Source: UBA8401 sp041665525 | Lineage (GTDB): Bacteria > Bacteroidota > Ignavibacteria > UBA10030 > UBA8401 | NCBI GenBank assembly: GCA_041665525.1 | Contig: JBAYIS010000007.1 | Location: 1-64,000 of the forward strand | Length of the DNA: 64,000 nt | Direction: 5' to 3' | In this document: piece after piece, positions 1 to 8,313 of the stretch | Numbering within the stretch: the first letter of the stretch is position 1 | How the letters are laid out: every line of letters begins with the position of its first letter | Program-made: the position numbers and the translations under genes | Notes under the pieces: model-generated | Seen by the model: the letters and a program-made list of their open reading frames with translations, nothing else | Database searches by the model: none | Told to the model about the DNA's origin: nothing

Positions 1-71
1 GGCGACGAGAAATCTTACTTTAATCCTCTGAGATTTCTCTCCCGACAAAAATCGTCGGGATCGAAATGACA
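1..71. repeat. Right-hand part of a dispersed palindromic repeat, cut by the window edge
   Basis: These 71 bases are identical to positions 129-199. They contain a short hairpin (CCCGAC at 41-46 with GTCGGG at 54-59) and end in TCGAAATGACA, the right terminal arm of the complete element at 96-199. The left half of this copy lies outside the window. No reading frame is supported here. Confidence 0.85.
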
Positions 72-95
72 GCATTCTCTTAACATTCCCAGTTT

Positions 96-199
96 TGTCA
101 TTTCGAGGAGCTGTCTATTTTTTTCGTTGGCGACGAGAAATCTTACTTTAATCCTCTGAGATTTCTCTCCCGACAAAAATCGTCGGGATCGAAATGACA
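96..199. repeat. Complete 104-bp palindromic dispersed element
   Basis: The element is bounded by perfect 11-bp inverted ends, TGTCATTTCGA at 96-106 and TCGAAATGACA at 189-199. Inside are further inverted pairs (AGAAATCT with AGATTTCT, and CCCGAC with GTCGGG). The right 71 bp repeat positions 1-71 exactly, and diverged pieces recur at 2221-2338. Structure, lack of coding potential and recurrence fit a REP- or MITE-like non-autonomous repeat; no transposase is nearby. It lies downstream of ugd, where it could also act as a transcript-end hairpin. Confidence 0.75.
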
Positions 200-209
200 T
201 TTTTTCTTA

Positions 210-266
210 GTCATCCTGAGCGCGTGAAGGCACGTTTTTTTGTGCCTGAACAAGTCGAAGGATGAC
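210..266. repeat. Second palindromic intergenic element with GTCATCCT ends
   Basis: Ends GTCATCCT at 210-217 and AGGATGAC at 259-266 are perfect inverted repeats, and an inner pair GGCAC/GTGCC flanks a T-run. It belongs to a different sequence family from the element at 96-199 and lies about 10 bp from it, so the region downstream of ugd is a nest of short palindromic repeats. Fragments of a similar element (ACTCATCCTGA and CAGCATGACT) occur near 2134-2172. Confidence 0.65.
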
Positions 267-273
267 ATAAACT

Positions 274-305
274 CTTCTCCGTGTTCTCTGTGCCCTCCGT
301 GGTGC
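274..305. repeat. Short imperfect tandem CTCCGTG/CTCTGTG motif
   Basis: Three imperfect copies of a 7-10 base CTC(C/T)GTG unit sit immediately after the palindromic element and just before the 3' end of ugd. From general familiarity, similar CTCTGTG strings are common intergenic repeats in environmental bacteria; that is recollection, not a search result. No coding potential. Confidence 0.4.
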
Positions 306-310
306 ATGTT

Positions 311-1645
311 TTACTGAACAAGAACCGGCTTACGTCCAATACCGAAATACGTAAACTTCACTTCCTTCATTTTTTCCGGATCGAAAATATTGCGGCCGTC
401 AAAAATTATTGATTGTTTTAGTTTGGACCGAATAATATTAAAGTCGGGATTCCTGAATTCATTCCACTCTGTAAAGATCAGCAAGGCATCGGCATCGTTC
501 AACGCATCGTATTCATTCTCTACATAGTTGATTGTGTCATTCAGATAAAATTTTGCCGATTCGGTTGCTGCCGGATCATATGCGGTTACTGTCGCTCCAT
601 GCTTCAGCAGTTGCTGAATAATCACAACGGAAGGGGCTTCCCGCATATCATCTGTATTCGGTTTGAATGCTAGTCCCCACACGGCAAAATGCTTCCCATT
701 GATATTGTTATTGTAATATTTCAAAATCTTATTGACGAGAACTTCTTTTTGCAATTTGTTCACTTCATCGACAACCGTCAGCAGACGAATCTCTGAGCCC
801 ATATCCGTCGACGTTTTGATTAACGCATTGACATCCTTCGGGAAACAGGATCCGCCGTACCCGATACCGGGAAACAGGAACCGTTTGCCGATGCGTGTAT
901 CAGTCCCCATCCCTTTACGGATCAAGTCAACGTCTGCTCCGACCTTCTCACAGAAGTTCGCCAGCTCGTTCATGTAGGTGATTCGCAGTGCCAAATAAGA
1001 ATTGGCCGCGTACTTTGTCACTTCTGCGCTTGCCGTATCCATTTCAATGATGGGATTCCCCTGACGTACAAACGGTTCGTAGAGAGATTTCATCCGCTCC
1101 ATGGCATACTTGGTCTTTGCTCCGATCACGATCCGGTCCGGCTTCAGGAAATCTTCAACCGCAAAACCCTCCCTCAGAAATTCGGGATTGGAGACGACAT
1201 CAAAATTTTTTATACCGTGCTTCTTTATCGCTTCAAACACTTTTTTTGATGTACCGACCGGAACAGTACTTTTATTAATGATGATCTTTTGTTGTCCATC
1301 CCCGCCGGTGACCGCTATAATTTTACCTATCTCGTCCGAAACATTGCGGATATACTGAAGGTCCGCCGAACCATCTTCGCCTTGTGGAGTGGGCAGGCAA
1401 AGGAAGATGAATTCCGAACTTAACACAGCAGTTTTTAGATCATCGGTAAAGATCAGTCGTCTTTGGGAGACATTGCGTTGGAAAAGAACTTCTAGTCCGG
1501 GTTCGTAAATGGTAACTTCTTTGTTATTAAGTTTGGCGAGCTTTTCTGGATTGTTGTCGACGCAGATAACATGATTACCGGTTTCGGCAAAACAGGTGCC
1601 GGTAACGAGACCGACATACCCTGTCCCCACAATGGCGATTTTCAT
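311..1645 (-). CDS. ugd: UDP-glucose 6-dehydrogenase
   Basis: Oxidises UDP-glucose to UDP-glucuronate with two NAD+, supplying a precursor for exopolysaccharide and envelope glycans in the cytosol. The 444-residue length is typical. The N-terminal Rossmann motif GTGYVGLVTG is at about residues 7-16, and the catalytic cysteine lies in GGSCFPKD near residue 263. Central linker-helix and C-terminal UDP-binding segments appear to be present. The ATG start gives the Rossmann strand directly. It stands alone on this strand behind a CAU tRNA and is followed by palindromic repeats. A glycosyltransferase/YaiO operon lies 25 kb away and could use uronate precursors, but that link is only inference. A GDP-mannose dehydrogenase is the main alternative and is less likely. 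Confidence 0.95.
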   Translation of the reverse strand: MKIAIVGTGYVGLVTGTCFAETGNHVICVDNNPEKLAKLNNKEVTIYEPGLEVLFQRNVSQRRLIFTDDLKTAVLSSEFIFLCLPTPQGEDGSADLQYIRNVSDEIGKIIAVTGGDGQQKIIINKSTVPVGTSKKVFEAIKKHGIKNFDVVSNPEFLREGFAVEDFLKPDRIVIGAKTKYAMERMKSLYEPFVRQGNPIIEMDTASAEVTKYAANSYLALRITYMNELANFCEKVGADVDLIRKGMGTDTRIGKRFLFPGIGYGGSCFPKDVNALIKTSTDMGSEIRLLTVVDEVNKLQKEVLVNKILKYYNNNINGKHFAVWGLAFKPNTDDMREAPSVVIIQQLLKHGATVTAYDPAATESAKFYLNDTINYVENEYDALNDADALLIFTEWNEFRNPDFNIIRSKLKQSIIFDGRNIFDPEKMKEVKFTYFGIGRKPVLVQ

Positions 1646-1681
1646 TAATACTCTCTATTAATCATCAGGGAAAAAAAACAG

Positions 1682-1755
1682 TGGGCCCTGCCGGACTTGA
1701 ACCAGCGACCCGCTGATTATGAGTCAGCTGCTCTAACCAACTGAGCTAAGGGCCC
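1682..1755 (-). tRNA. tRNA with CAU anticodon (probably Ile2, lysidine-modified; else elongator Met)
   Basis: A full cloverleaf can be drawn. The 7-bp acceptor pairs GGGCCCU with AGGGCCC, the discriminator is A, and the D-loop has AGCUCAGUUGGUUAGAGC. The anticodon stem GCUGA/UCAGC closes the loop CUCAUAA, so the anticodon is CAU, and the T-arm has GGUUCAAGUCC. CCA is not encoded. The body resembles the E. coli ileX product, tRNA-Ile2, which TilS converts to lysidine-AU, more than initiator Met: the 1:72 pair is G-C, and the three G-C pairs of an initiator anticodon stem are absent. Elongator Met cannot be excluded by eye. Confidence 0.92.
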
Positions 1756-2220
1756 TTAGGAATTACTGTAAACCGTTAAATATAACAAAATTACAGAAGT
1801 GTCACAAGGAAAGATTGGGGGAGGTCGGTCAACAAGTTACCTTTGTCACATTACTTTTTTCGTTTCAGTCGGGATAATGATATAACATATTCAGGTGATT
1901 TGCCCCTTCCTTTCTGTTCACAAAATTGAGAGATAACGAATCGAGCAATGAGATGCAGTTCAGAATAATCCCCAAGAAATGAAAGCGAAGAGGTCTTTAA
2001 ACCTTTATGAAAACTGAATCTAACAATGCCAGGAATTTTCTTCACGATAAACAGCATTGGATTCAGAGTGATAATAGAGCATGCTTCAGCCAACACGAAG
2101 TGTTCACTTCGTGAACTGCACCTCTTTGGGGACTCATCCTGATTGAAAACTATCGAGACTCGCTCAGCATGACTACATTATTCCTTTGCGTCCTCTTAGG
2201 GATTACCTCATCTTTTACAT
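1756..2220. other. Intergenic stretch without a supported gene
   Basis: This stretch lies between the tRNA and the repeat cluster beyond the uvrA 3' end. It contains a near-perfect palindrome at 2094-2113 (CACGAAGTG, TT, CACTTCGTG). A GTG-initiated open frame of 81 codons on the minus strand (1851-2096) has no recognisable domain and no Shine-Dalgarno motif that I can see. Its start codon lies inside the palindrome, so I do not call it a gene. Degenerate repeat ends similar to the 210-266 element occur near 2134-2172. Confidence 0.5.
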
Positions 2221-2338
2221 CTGAGATTTCTCATCCCGACTTCGTCGGGATTCGAATTGACAAATTAAAACAAATCTCTTCATTACAAACTTCCTGACAT
2301 TTCGAGGAGTCCCCATCTTGGCAACGACGAGAAATCTA
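2221..2338. repeat. Diverged, rearranged copy of the 104-bp palindromic element
   Basis: Positions 2221-2262 resemble the right half of the 96-199 element (CTGAGATTTCTC, then CCCGAC/GTCGGG, then GAATTGACA). Positions 2294-2338 resemble its left half (TGACATTTCGAGGAG, then ACGACGAGAAATCT). The halves are in swapped order, as expected for parts of two neighbouring copies. It lies 17 bp beyond the uvrA stop codon and has no coding potential. Confidence 0.6.
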
Positions 2339-2354
2339 ATCGAAAGGGCAGGAA

Positions 2355-5282
2355 TTATTTCAGAGTTTTTTTTAAGAATGAGCCAGTGTAGGATTGACTA
2401 ATTTTCGAAAGCTCTTCCGGAGTTCCAAGTGCAATCACTTTCCCGCCGTTTTCACCTCCGCCGGGCCCCATATCAATTATATGATCTGCACATTTTATAA
2501 CGTCAAGATTATGTTCGATCACAAGAAGTGAATTTCCTGCATCCAGCAGCGCCGTAAAACATTTCAACAGTTTCGTGATATCGTCAAAATGAAGACCGGT
2601 GGTCGGTTCGTCAAAAATAAAAAGAGTATGTCCCTCTTTTTTCTCTACAAGATGCGTGGCAAGTTTTATCCGCTGAGCTTCTCCGCCGGAAAGCGTTGTC
2701 GCAGCCTGACCGAGACGCAAGTACCCCAGGCCAACATCGTCCAGCACCTGCAATTTCTGCATCACTTTCTTCCCATCTGAATATTTCCCGAAGAATGCGA
2801 TCGCCTCTTCCACTGTCAATCCGAGTATTTCATCGACATTCTTTCCGTTCCATCGAACTTCGAGTGCTTCTTTCTTATATCGTTTCCCGTTGCACGATTC
2901 ACAGGTAAGATACAGATCCGCCATAAATTGCATTTCGATCTTTTGTAGTCCGTCTCCTTCGCACACATCGCATCGCCCTCCGGGAACATTGAACGAGAAG
3001 AATCCCGGCTGGTAACCGCGCATCTTTGCAGCGGCTGTTTTGGAGAGTAGTTCCCTGATCCCGTCGAAGACGCCGATATACGTTACCGGATTGGAACGGG
3101 GAGAACGGCCGATGGGTGATTGATCCACCATCTCCAGGTACTGGATCTTTTCCCAACCCTGAATCTCGTGCACTCCGTTCAATCGGCCGATGTGGCCATT
3201 CAAACGTTTTGCGATTCCACTGCCGATGATGTCATGTACAAGCGTACTCTTTCCGGATCCGCTGACTCCTGTGACACAGACGAACATCTTCAACGGAATT
3301 TCGACATCAATATTTTGCAAGTTGTGCTGGAATGCATTGAGTACTTTAATTGAATCTTGAAAGGTCGCTGACACTTTTGTCGCGGTAGACACCTTTTGTC
3401 GTCTCGTTTTCGGTACTGGAATTTCCAGTTTGCCTGAAAGATATTTCCCGGTAAGCGATTTGTCATCCTTCACAGCTTGATCATATGTGCCCTGGAAGAT
3501 AATCTCTCCGCCCCGTTCTCCCGCTTTCGGTCCTATATCGATAATCTGATCAGCTGCGCGCATCATGTCCGCATCATGTTCCACAACCAGCACTGTGTTG
3601 CCGACATCCCGCAGCCGCTTCAGGATATTGATCAACCGATCATTATCCAGCGGATGAAGACCGATGCTCGGTTCATCCAACACATAAATCGAGCCGACAA
3701 GCGATGAACCGATCGATGTGGCAAGATTGATCCGCTGCGATTCGCCGCCGGAGAGAGAATTCGAAAGCCGGTCCAGTGTAAGATACCCGACACCGACATC
3801 CACTAAATACCGCAGGCGCTTTCGGATCTCTTCAAGAATCCGCTTTCCGATGCTCATTTCAAAATCCGACAGCGTTAACGCGGAAAAGAATTCATCCGCA
3901 CGTTCTATGTTCATGGAAACCACTTCACCAATCGCCTTCCCGCCGATCTTCACGTAGAGCGCTTCTTTTCTCAACCTGCTGCCGCGGCATTCGTCGCAGG
4001 TGGTGTATCCGCGATATTTGCTCAGCAGGACACGGTATTGAATTTTATATGCTTTCCGTTCCACCATCTTAAAGAAACCGTTGATGCCGTCGAATTCCTT
4101 GCCGTAGCCGTTCATCACAATGTTCATCTGTTCTTCAGTCAGTTTGCGGATCGGAACATTCATCGGAACACCGGCATCATAGGCGACCCGGGACAAATCA
4201 CGGAGGTTTTCCTGAAATTTCGGTGTCGTCCACGGCATTACCGCCCCTTCTTTCAATGTCTTTTCCAGATCCGGTATGACCAGTTCCATATCGATACCGA
4301 CGGACCGGCCGAATCCCTGGCACTTCGGACATGCACCGATCGGTGAATTGAACGCGAACAAGTGAGGTTCCGGATCTTCGAAACGGATGTTATCCACCGG
4401 ACATTCAAAGTGCTGGCTGAACGGCAGTATCTCTTTTGTTTCAAGATCAAAAACTGAGGCATACCCGTCCCCTTCCACAAATGCCGTTTGCACAGAATCT
4501 GCCAGCCGGTTCTGGCTTTGAACCTCATCTTTGCGGAGAATGTATCGATCAACCAAAATGTAAATCTGTTTTTGCTTTTCCTTTTCTTTATCTTTTTCAG
4601 TCCCTTTCAACCGGACTTCACTTCGTTTGATTTCCTTTTTCTTCGGTGACGAAAACTTTGCGGCGGCGTCCTTGTCATTCAAATCAACGATCTCTCCATC
4701 CAGAATAAACCGGAAGAATCCCCGTTGTTTTAACGTTTCAAGCTCCTGCGCCAGGGTTTTCCCGGAATGATGATGCATCGGGAACATCACATAAAATTTC
4801 GATCCTTCCGAACATAATTGCAGTCGATCCACCACAGACTGCACGGAATCTTTTCGAATTTCTCGGCCGCATTTGGGACATATTGTTTTTCCCACCCTGG
4901 CATATAACAAACGCAAATAATCGTAAATCTCCGTCGTCGTCGCCACCGTAGAACGAGGATTCCGTGTATTCGTCCGCTGTTCAATGGAGATTGCAGGAGA
5001 CATTCCCTGGATCACATCGACATCCGGTTTGTCCATCCTTTCCAGGAACTGACGGGCATACGACGAAAGGGATTCCACATACCGCCGCTGACCTTCGGCA
5101 TAGATCGTATCAAATGCCAACGACGATTTTCCAGAACCGCTGACACCGGTAATCACTACCAGGTTATTGCGGGGGATCTCAACGGAAATGTTCTTGAGAT
5201 TGTGGACCCGTGCACCCTTAATGACGAGAGGGGATTTTGTCGAATTTCGTTGAGGAACTTTTTGGTTTTGAGTCTTGGGCAT
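2355..5282 (-). CDS. uvrA: UvrABC excinuclease subunit A
   Basis: DNA-damage recognition ATPase of nucleotide excision repair; a UvrA dimer loads UvrB at lesions. The 975 residues match the family. Walker A GVSGSGKSS is at residues 46-54 and the second, GVSGSGKST, near 670. Both ABC signature regions are visible (LSGGESQRINLA and LSGGEAQRIKLA). Zinc-finger cysteine pairs include CPKCGREI, CPKCQGFG and the C-terminal CDVC/CESC set. The signature QRRYVESLSSYARQFL is near residue 90. ATG start; transcribed alone and divergently from rlmN, with about 390 bp between. A lysine/glutamate-rich insertion near residues 220-245 is the only unusual part. Confidence 0.97.
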   Translation of the reverse strand: MPKTQNQKVPQRNSTKSPLVIKGARVHNLKNISVEIPRNNLVVITGVSGSGKSSLAFDTIYAEGQRRYVESLSSYARQFLERMDKPDVDVIQGMSPAISIEQRTNTRNPRSTVATTTEIYDYLRLLYARVGKTICPKCGREIRKDSVQSVVDRLQLCSEGSKFYVMFPMHHHSGKTLAQELETLKQRGFFRFILDGEIVDLNDKDAAAKFSSPKKKEIKRSEVRLKGTEKDKEKEKQKQIYILVDRYILRKDEVQSQNRLADSVQTAFVEGDGYASVFDLETKEILPFSQHFECPVDNIRFEDPEPHLFAFNSPIGACPKCQGFGRSVGIDMELVIPDLEKTLKEGAVMPWTTPKFQENLRDLSRVAYDAGVPMNVPIRKLTEEQMNIVMNGYGKEFDGINGFFKMVERKAYKIQYRVLLSKYRGYTTCDECRGSRLRKEALYVKIGGKAIGEVVSMNIERADEFFSALTLSDFEMSIGKRILEEIRKRLRYLVDVGVGYLTLDRLSNSLSGGESQRINLATSIGSSLVGSIYVLDEPSIGLHPLDNDRLINILKRLRDVGNTVLVVEHDADMMRAADQIIDIGPKAGERGGEIIFQGTYDQAVKDDKSLTGKYLSGKLEIPVPKTRRQKVSTATKVSATFQDSIKVLNAFQHNLQNIDVEIPLKMFVCVTGVSGSGKSTLVHDIIGSGIAKRLNGHIGRLNGVHEIQGWEKIQYLEMVDQSPIGRSPRSNPVTYIGVFDGIRELLSKTAAAKMRGYQPGFFSFNVPGGRCDVCEGDGLQKIEMQFMADLYLTCESCNGKRYKKEALEVRWNGKNVDEILGLTVEEAIAFFGKYSDGKKVMQKLQVLDDVGLGYLRLGQAATTLSGGEAQRIKLATHLVEKKEGHTLFIFDEPTTGLHFDDITKLLKCFTALLDAGNSLLVIEHNLDVIKCADHIIDMGPGGGENGGKVIALGTPEELSKISQSYTGSFLKKTLK

Positions 5283-5380
5283 TGTCCGGAGAGAGAAAAA
5301 TAATAAAGCCCGGCATCTACCGGACTTTGTGAGAACGTACTCAAAGTATCAAAAATTCACTCCAGAGGCAATGGAAGAGC

Positions 5381-5510
5381 AATTGGTAATGGACAAAAAC
5401 AATTGACAATGGACAATTGACAATGGACAATTGACAATGAATTATTGGCAAAGCAAAGGATGATACTCCATATCTGACAACTGATTACTGAATACTGTAA
5501 ACTGAATACT
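5381..5510. repeat. Low-complexity tandem repeats between uvrA and rlmN
   Basis: A 14-mer AATTGACAATGGAC is repeated twice in tandem at 5401-5428, followed by a third partial copy (5429-5440) and preceded by a degenerate one (5381-5400). Further on, ACTGAATACT occurs twice (5487-5496 and 5501-5510). No open frame is supported between 5283 and 5672. The copy number of such a short repeat is likely variable between strains. Confidence 0.75.
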
Positions 5511-5592
5511 CATTTGCGAAACCAATTTTCCAGAGTACTTTCAAAAATGCTTAATTTCCAAAAATTTCTATTTTTTAATGAATGGAGCTGTC

Positions 5593-5624
5593 ATTGCAAT
5601 ACTTCTACATTTTTCGTATTTTTG
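5593..5624 (+). promoter_or_regulatory. Candidate Bacteroidota-type promoter for rlmN
   Basis: TATTTTTG at 5617-5624 matches the Bacteroidota -7 consensus TAnnTTTG exactly. ATTG at 5593-5596, 20 bp upstream, is a near match to the -33 TTTG box. Transcription would begin near 5629-5632, about 40 bases before the rlmN ATG. Confidence 0.45.
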
Positions 5625-5627
5625 TAA

Positions 5628-5669
5628 AGACTTGGCAAGTGAAACTGACTTCCCAAGTCTAATTTTTTT
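5628..5669 (+). terminator. Hairpin plus T-run in the rlmN leader
   Basis: Perfect 8-bp arms AGACTTGG (5628-5635) and CCAAGTCT (5653-5660) enclose a 17-base loop and are followed by AA and seven T. It has intrinsic-terminator form but lies between the proposed promoter and the ATG of rlmN at 5673. It may therefore be a leader attenuator, or a hairpin capping the 5' end of the transcript. Confidence 0.45.
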
Positions 5670-5672
5670 CTT

Positions 5673-6764
5673 ATGGATAAAAAGAACCTCAAAGGATTAC
5701 CGTTGGCCGCACTGGAACAGTTCATCAGTTCCATCGGCGAACCCAAATATAGAGCTGCCCAGATCTATCAGTGGCTCTATAAGTACCGCGTTTCCTCATT
5801 TGATGAAATGACCAATCTTTCCGTTCCACTCCGGCAAAAATTGAATGAAACTGCAAGTATTGAGCAATTTTCCGTAGCAACCTCCCAAACCTCCGCCATT
5901 GACGGCACGATAAAGTTTTTGTATGAACTTTCGGACGGCAAGAAGATCGAAACAGTGCTTATCGCACCCCGTCCGACTGCCGTGGATGCAGACGAACGGA
6001 TGACCCTATGCATTTCCACTCAAATCGGATGTGCTTTGGACTGCACTTTTTGCGCTACCGCCAGCATGGGATTTTTGCGGAATCTGACAACGGGTGAAAT
6101 CCTGAATCAATTTATCACTGCACAATCATTCTCAGAGAAACCGATCACAAATATCGTTTTTATGGGAATGGGTGAACCGATGCTCAATTATGACAATGTG
6201 ATGTCTGCGGTCGATATTTTCACGGACCAGAACGGGATCGGCTTGAGTCCAAAACGGATCACCATTTCCACTGCCGGATACGCGAACCATATCCGGAAAA
6301 TGGCGGATGAAGACCGGAAGATAAAATTAGCACTCTCCCTCCACTCACTTCGGGACGATGTGCGGACGGAACTGATGCCAATCACGAAAAAGTTCAAGGT
6401 GGAAGAACTCCTCTCTGCATTGGAATATTATAATAAGAAAACGAAAAAAAGCGTCATGCTCGAGTACATTGTTTTCGAGGGTGTGAACGATACGGAAAAA
6501 GATGTACAACTAATGGTAAAGGCGTCGCGCCGTTTGGATTGTCGCGTGAATCTGATCCCATTTCATTCCATTGAATTCACCCACCCGCAAGGATATTCAG
6601 CATCATTACATGGCGCTTCCAAAGAGGGATTGGAGCAGTTTTGGAAGAAACTCCGCGCACACGACGTGACCACATTCATCCGTCACAGTGCGGGGGTCGA
6701 TATCGATGCGGCCTGTGGACAACTTGCAGTAAAAGAACAGCAATTGATAGTTGAAAATGAATAA
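5673..6764 (+). CDS. rlmN: 23S rRNA (adenine-2503-C2) / tRNA (adenine-37-C2) methyltransferase
   Basis: Radical-SAM enzyme that methylates C2 of A2503 in 23S rRNA and, in characterised members, A37 of some tRNAs, supporting reading fidelity. At 363 residues it has family length. The 4Fe-4S cysteines lie in CALDCTFC near residues 120-127. The resolving cysteine is in DAACGQLAV near residue 348, and the SAM-binding GMGEPMLNYDNV segment is clear. ATG start; a longer upstream frame is out of phase. It precedes adk with 79 bp between. Cfr is excluded as the first call because the sequence looks like a housekeeping RlmN and has no resistance context. Confidence 0.96.
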   Translation: MDKKNLKGLPLAALEQFISSIGEPKYRAAQIYQWLYKYRVSSFDEMTNLSVPLRQKLNETASIEQFSVATSQTSAIDGTIKFLYELSDGKKIETVLIAPRPTAVDADERMTLCISTQIGCALDCTFCATASMGFLRNLTTGEILNQFITAQSFSEKPITNIVFMGMGEPMLNYDNVMSAVDIFTDQNGIGLSPKRITISTAGYANHIRKMADEDRKIKLALSLHSLRDDVRTELMPITKKFKVEELLSALEYYNKKTKKSVMLEYIVFEGVNDTEKDVQLMVKASRRLDCRVNLIPFHSIEFTHPQGYSASLHGASKEGLEQFWKKLRAHDVTTFIRHSAGVDIDAACGQLAVKEQQLIVENE

Positions 6765-6780
6765 TTATCAACTATCAATT
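6742..6780 (+). other. AT-rich 13-bp stem-loop over the rlmN stop codon
   Basis: AATTGATAGTTGA (6742-6754) pairs perfectly with TCAACTATCAATT (6768-6780) around a 13-base loop that contains the rlmN stop codon. It lacks the GC-rich stem and T-run of an intrinsic terminator. It may be a short dispersed repeat that was captured into the gene's 3' end, or it may protect the 3' end of the rlmN message. Confidence 0.55.
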
Positions 6781-6843
6781 ATCCTTTATCAATTTGTATT
6801 TATATCTTGAGTTTCTAAAAAGATTTATTAAAGAATAATCACC

Positions 6844-7404
6844 ATGCATATAATTTTATTCGGACCTCCCGGCGTCGGTAAAGGCACACAAGCAAAGATC
6901 CTTTCTGAACGGTTTCATATCCCCCACATTTCTACCGGCGACATGCTGCGGGAAGAGATTAAGCTACAGACCGATCTCGGATTAAAAGCGAAAGTTCTGA
7001 TGGATGCAGGAAATCTTGTCCCGGACGATGTCATGATCGGCATGATCCGAAATATCCTGCAGACAAAACGATGCGCCAATGGCATCATCCTTGATGGATT
7101 TCCGCGTACAGTGGAACAGGCCAAAGCGCTGCAACGGATGTTCACCGAACTGAACATCATATTGAAAAAAGTGCTCTATATTGAGGTCACAGAAGAACAT
7201 ATCATGGAACGTCTGGTAAAACGATCTGCGGTAGAACACCGTGCAGACGACACGCCGGAAACGATCATAAAACGGATTGGCGTCTATAAAAACAATACCG
7301 CACCGGTCAAAGATTATTATGAGAAACAGGGAATGCTTACTTCCATCAACGGCGAAGGTACCGTGGATGAAGTTTCGCGTTTGATGATAGAATCACTGAA
7401 ATAG
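6844..7404 (+). CDS. adk: Adenylate kinase, short form lacking the LID domain
   Basis: Interconverts ATP + AMP and 2 ADP in the cytosol. The P-loop GPPGVGKGT is at residues 7-15, followed by the AMP-binding STGDMLR and DGFPRT motifs. At 186 residues it is the short variant: the roughly 30-residue LID, with its zinc-binding or hydrophobic core, is replaced by a few residues between RLVKRSA and RADDTPETI. Sequences of this type are common and active. ATG start. It lies between rlmN and the phosphodiesterase on the same strand, with 79 bp upstream and about 60 bp downstream. Confidence 0.95.
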   Translation: MHIILFGPPGVGKGTQAKILSERFHIPHISTGDMLREEIKLQTDLGLKAKVLMDAGNLVPDDVMIGMIRNILQTKRCANGIILDGFPRTVEQAKALQRMFTELNIILKKVLYIEVTEEHIMERLVKRSAVEHRADDTPETIIKRIGVYKNNTAPVKDYYEKQGMLTSINGEGTVDEVSRLMIESLK

Positions 7405-7463
7405 TTACATTCCCCTGCCGCACGCAATTATCTGATTCAGTGCGGCATCTCCCGAACGAACCG

Positions 7464-8219
7464 ATGCCGACAAAAACACCTCTTATTATTGCTCACCGCG
7501 GATTTTCGGACGAAGCTCCGGAAAATTCGATGGCGGCATTCCACAAAGCAATCGAAGCCAAATGCGACATGATTGAACTGGATGTACGCTTATCCGCAGA
7601 TAATGTCCCGATGGTTTTTCATGACCGCCGGCTGCAGAGAACTTCAAATGGGAACGGCGCTATCAATCAGAAACATTCACGCCAATTGGTCGCAATCGAT
7701 AACGGTTCGTGGTTCTCACCCAAATTCAGCCGGGAACGAATCCCTTTATTGAAAGACATTTTCCCTATTTTAAAAAAGGAGATGCGGCTGAACATTGAGA
7801 TCAAACCAGATGTGGTCAGCACCAATGATACGTCTGCTGTGGAATTGGTCGTGCAGGAAGCGGAAAAAGCAAAAGCGCTTTCGAAAGTGATATTTACCTC
7901 CTTCAACCATCAGATGATCAGGGAGATCAGCGAGATTGACGAAACTGTTCAGACCGGCGTCATCTACAATCCCATCACCCATTTCCGGAAATCCCCTTCA
8001 ACGCTCATGAAGAATTCCCGGGCAAAAATCTTCGTCTGCAGCAAATTCCAGATCACCAGTGATGTGGTCGCCGATACACACGACGCCGGTTACTTGCTGT
8101 ATGTGTATGGTGTGAAAACAGGCAGGGATGTACAGCGTTTGTTGGACCTGAACGTGGACGGTATCATCTGCAACAATCCCCGCTTCGTACGGGAGACGAT
8201 AGACCTTTTGACGAAATAA
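7464..8219 (+). CDS. Glycerophosphodiester phosphodiesterase family protein
   Basis: TIM-barrel enzyme predicted to hydrolyse glycerophosphodiesters to glycerol-3-phosphate and an alcohol. The catalytic IAHRGFSDEAPENS motif is at the N-terminus. The metal-binding IELDVRLSAD and FHD elements follow, with EIKP in mid-protein. About 251 residues from the chosen ATG. A GTG 24 bases upstream (7440) keeps the frame open, but the ATG puts the first barrel strand close to the N-terminus as is usual. No signal peptide is seen, so it probably acts on cytosolic lipid-turnover products. It follows adk closely and ends convergently with a lipoprotein gene. Confidence 0.9.
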   Translation: MPTKTPLIIAHRGFSDEAPENSMAAFHKAIEAKCDMIELDVRLSADNVPMVFHDRRLQRTSNGNGAINQKHSRQLVAIDNGSWFSPKFSRERIPLLKDIFPILKKEMRLNIEIKPDVVSTNDTSAVELVVQEAEKAKALSKVIFTSFNHQMIREISEIDETVQTGVIYNPITHFRKSPSTLMKNSRAKIFVCSKFQITSDVVADTHDAGYLLYVYGVKTGRDVQRLLDLNVDGIICNNPRFVRETIDLLTK

Positions 8220-8313
8220 CATCCGTCACTGAACGCTTTGCACATTCTTTTAAAAAAATGCTTTGTCCCGATAGCAATTCATTGGAACAAAGCCTGAACA
8301 CAATCCTATTCGG

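Noticed and set aside
1851..2096. 81-codon minus-strand frame near the tRNA
   Set aside because: GTG start inside a palindrome, no ribosome site, no recognised motif, and surrounded by repeats. Not enough to call a gene.
8260..8293. Inverted repeat between the phosphodiesterase and the Ig-like lipoprotein genes as a terminator
   Set aside because: Arms GCTTTGTCCC and GGAACAAAGC match at 9 of 10 positions, but the stem is AT-rich with a 14-base loop and no T-run on either strand.
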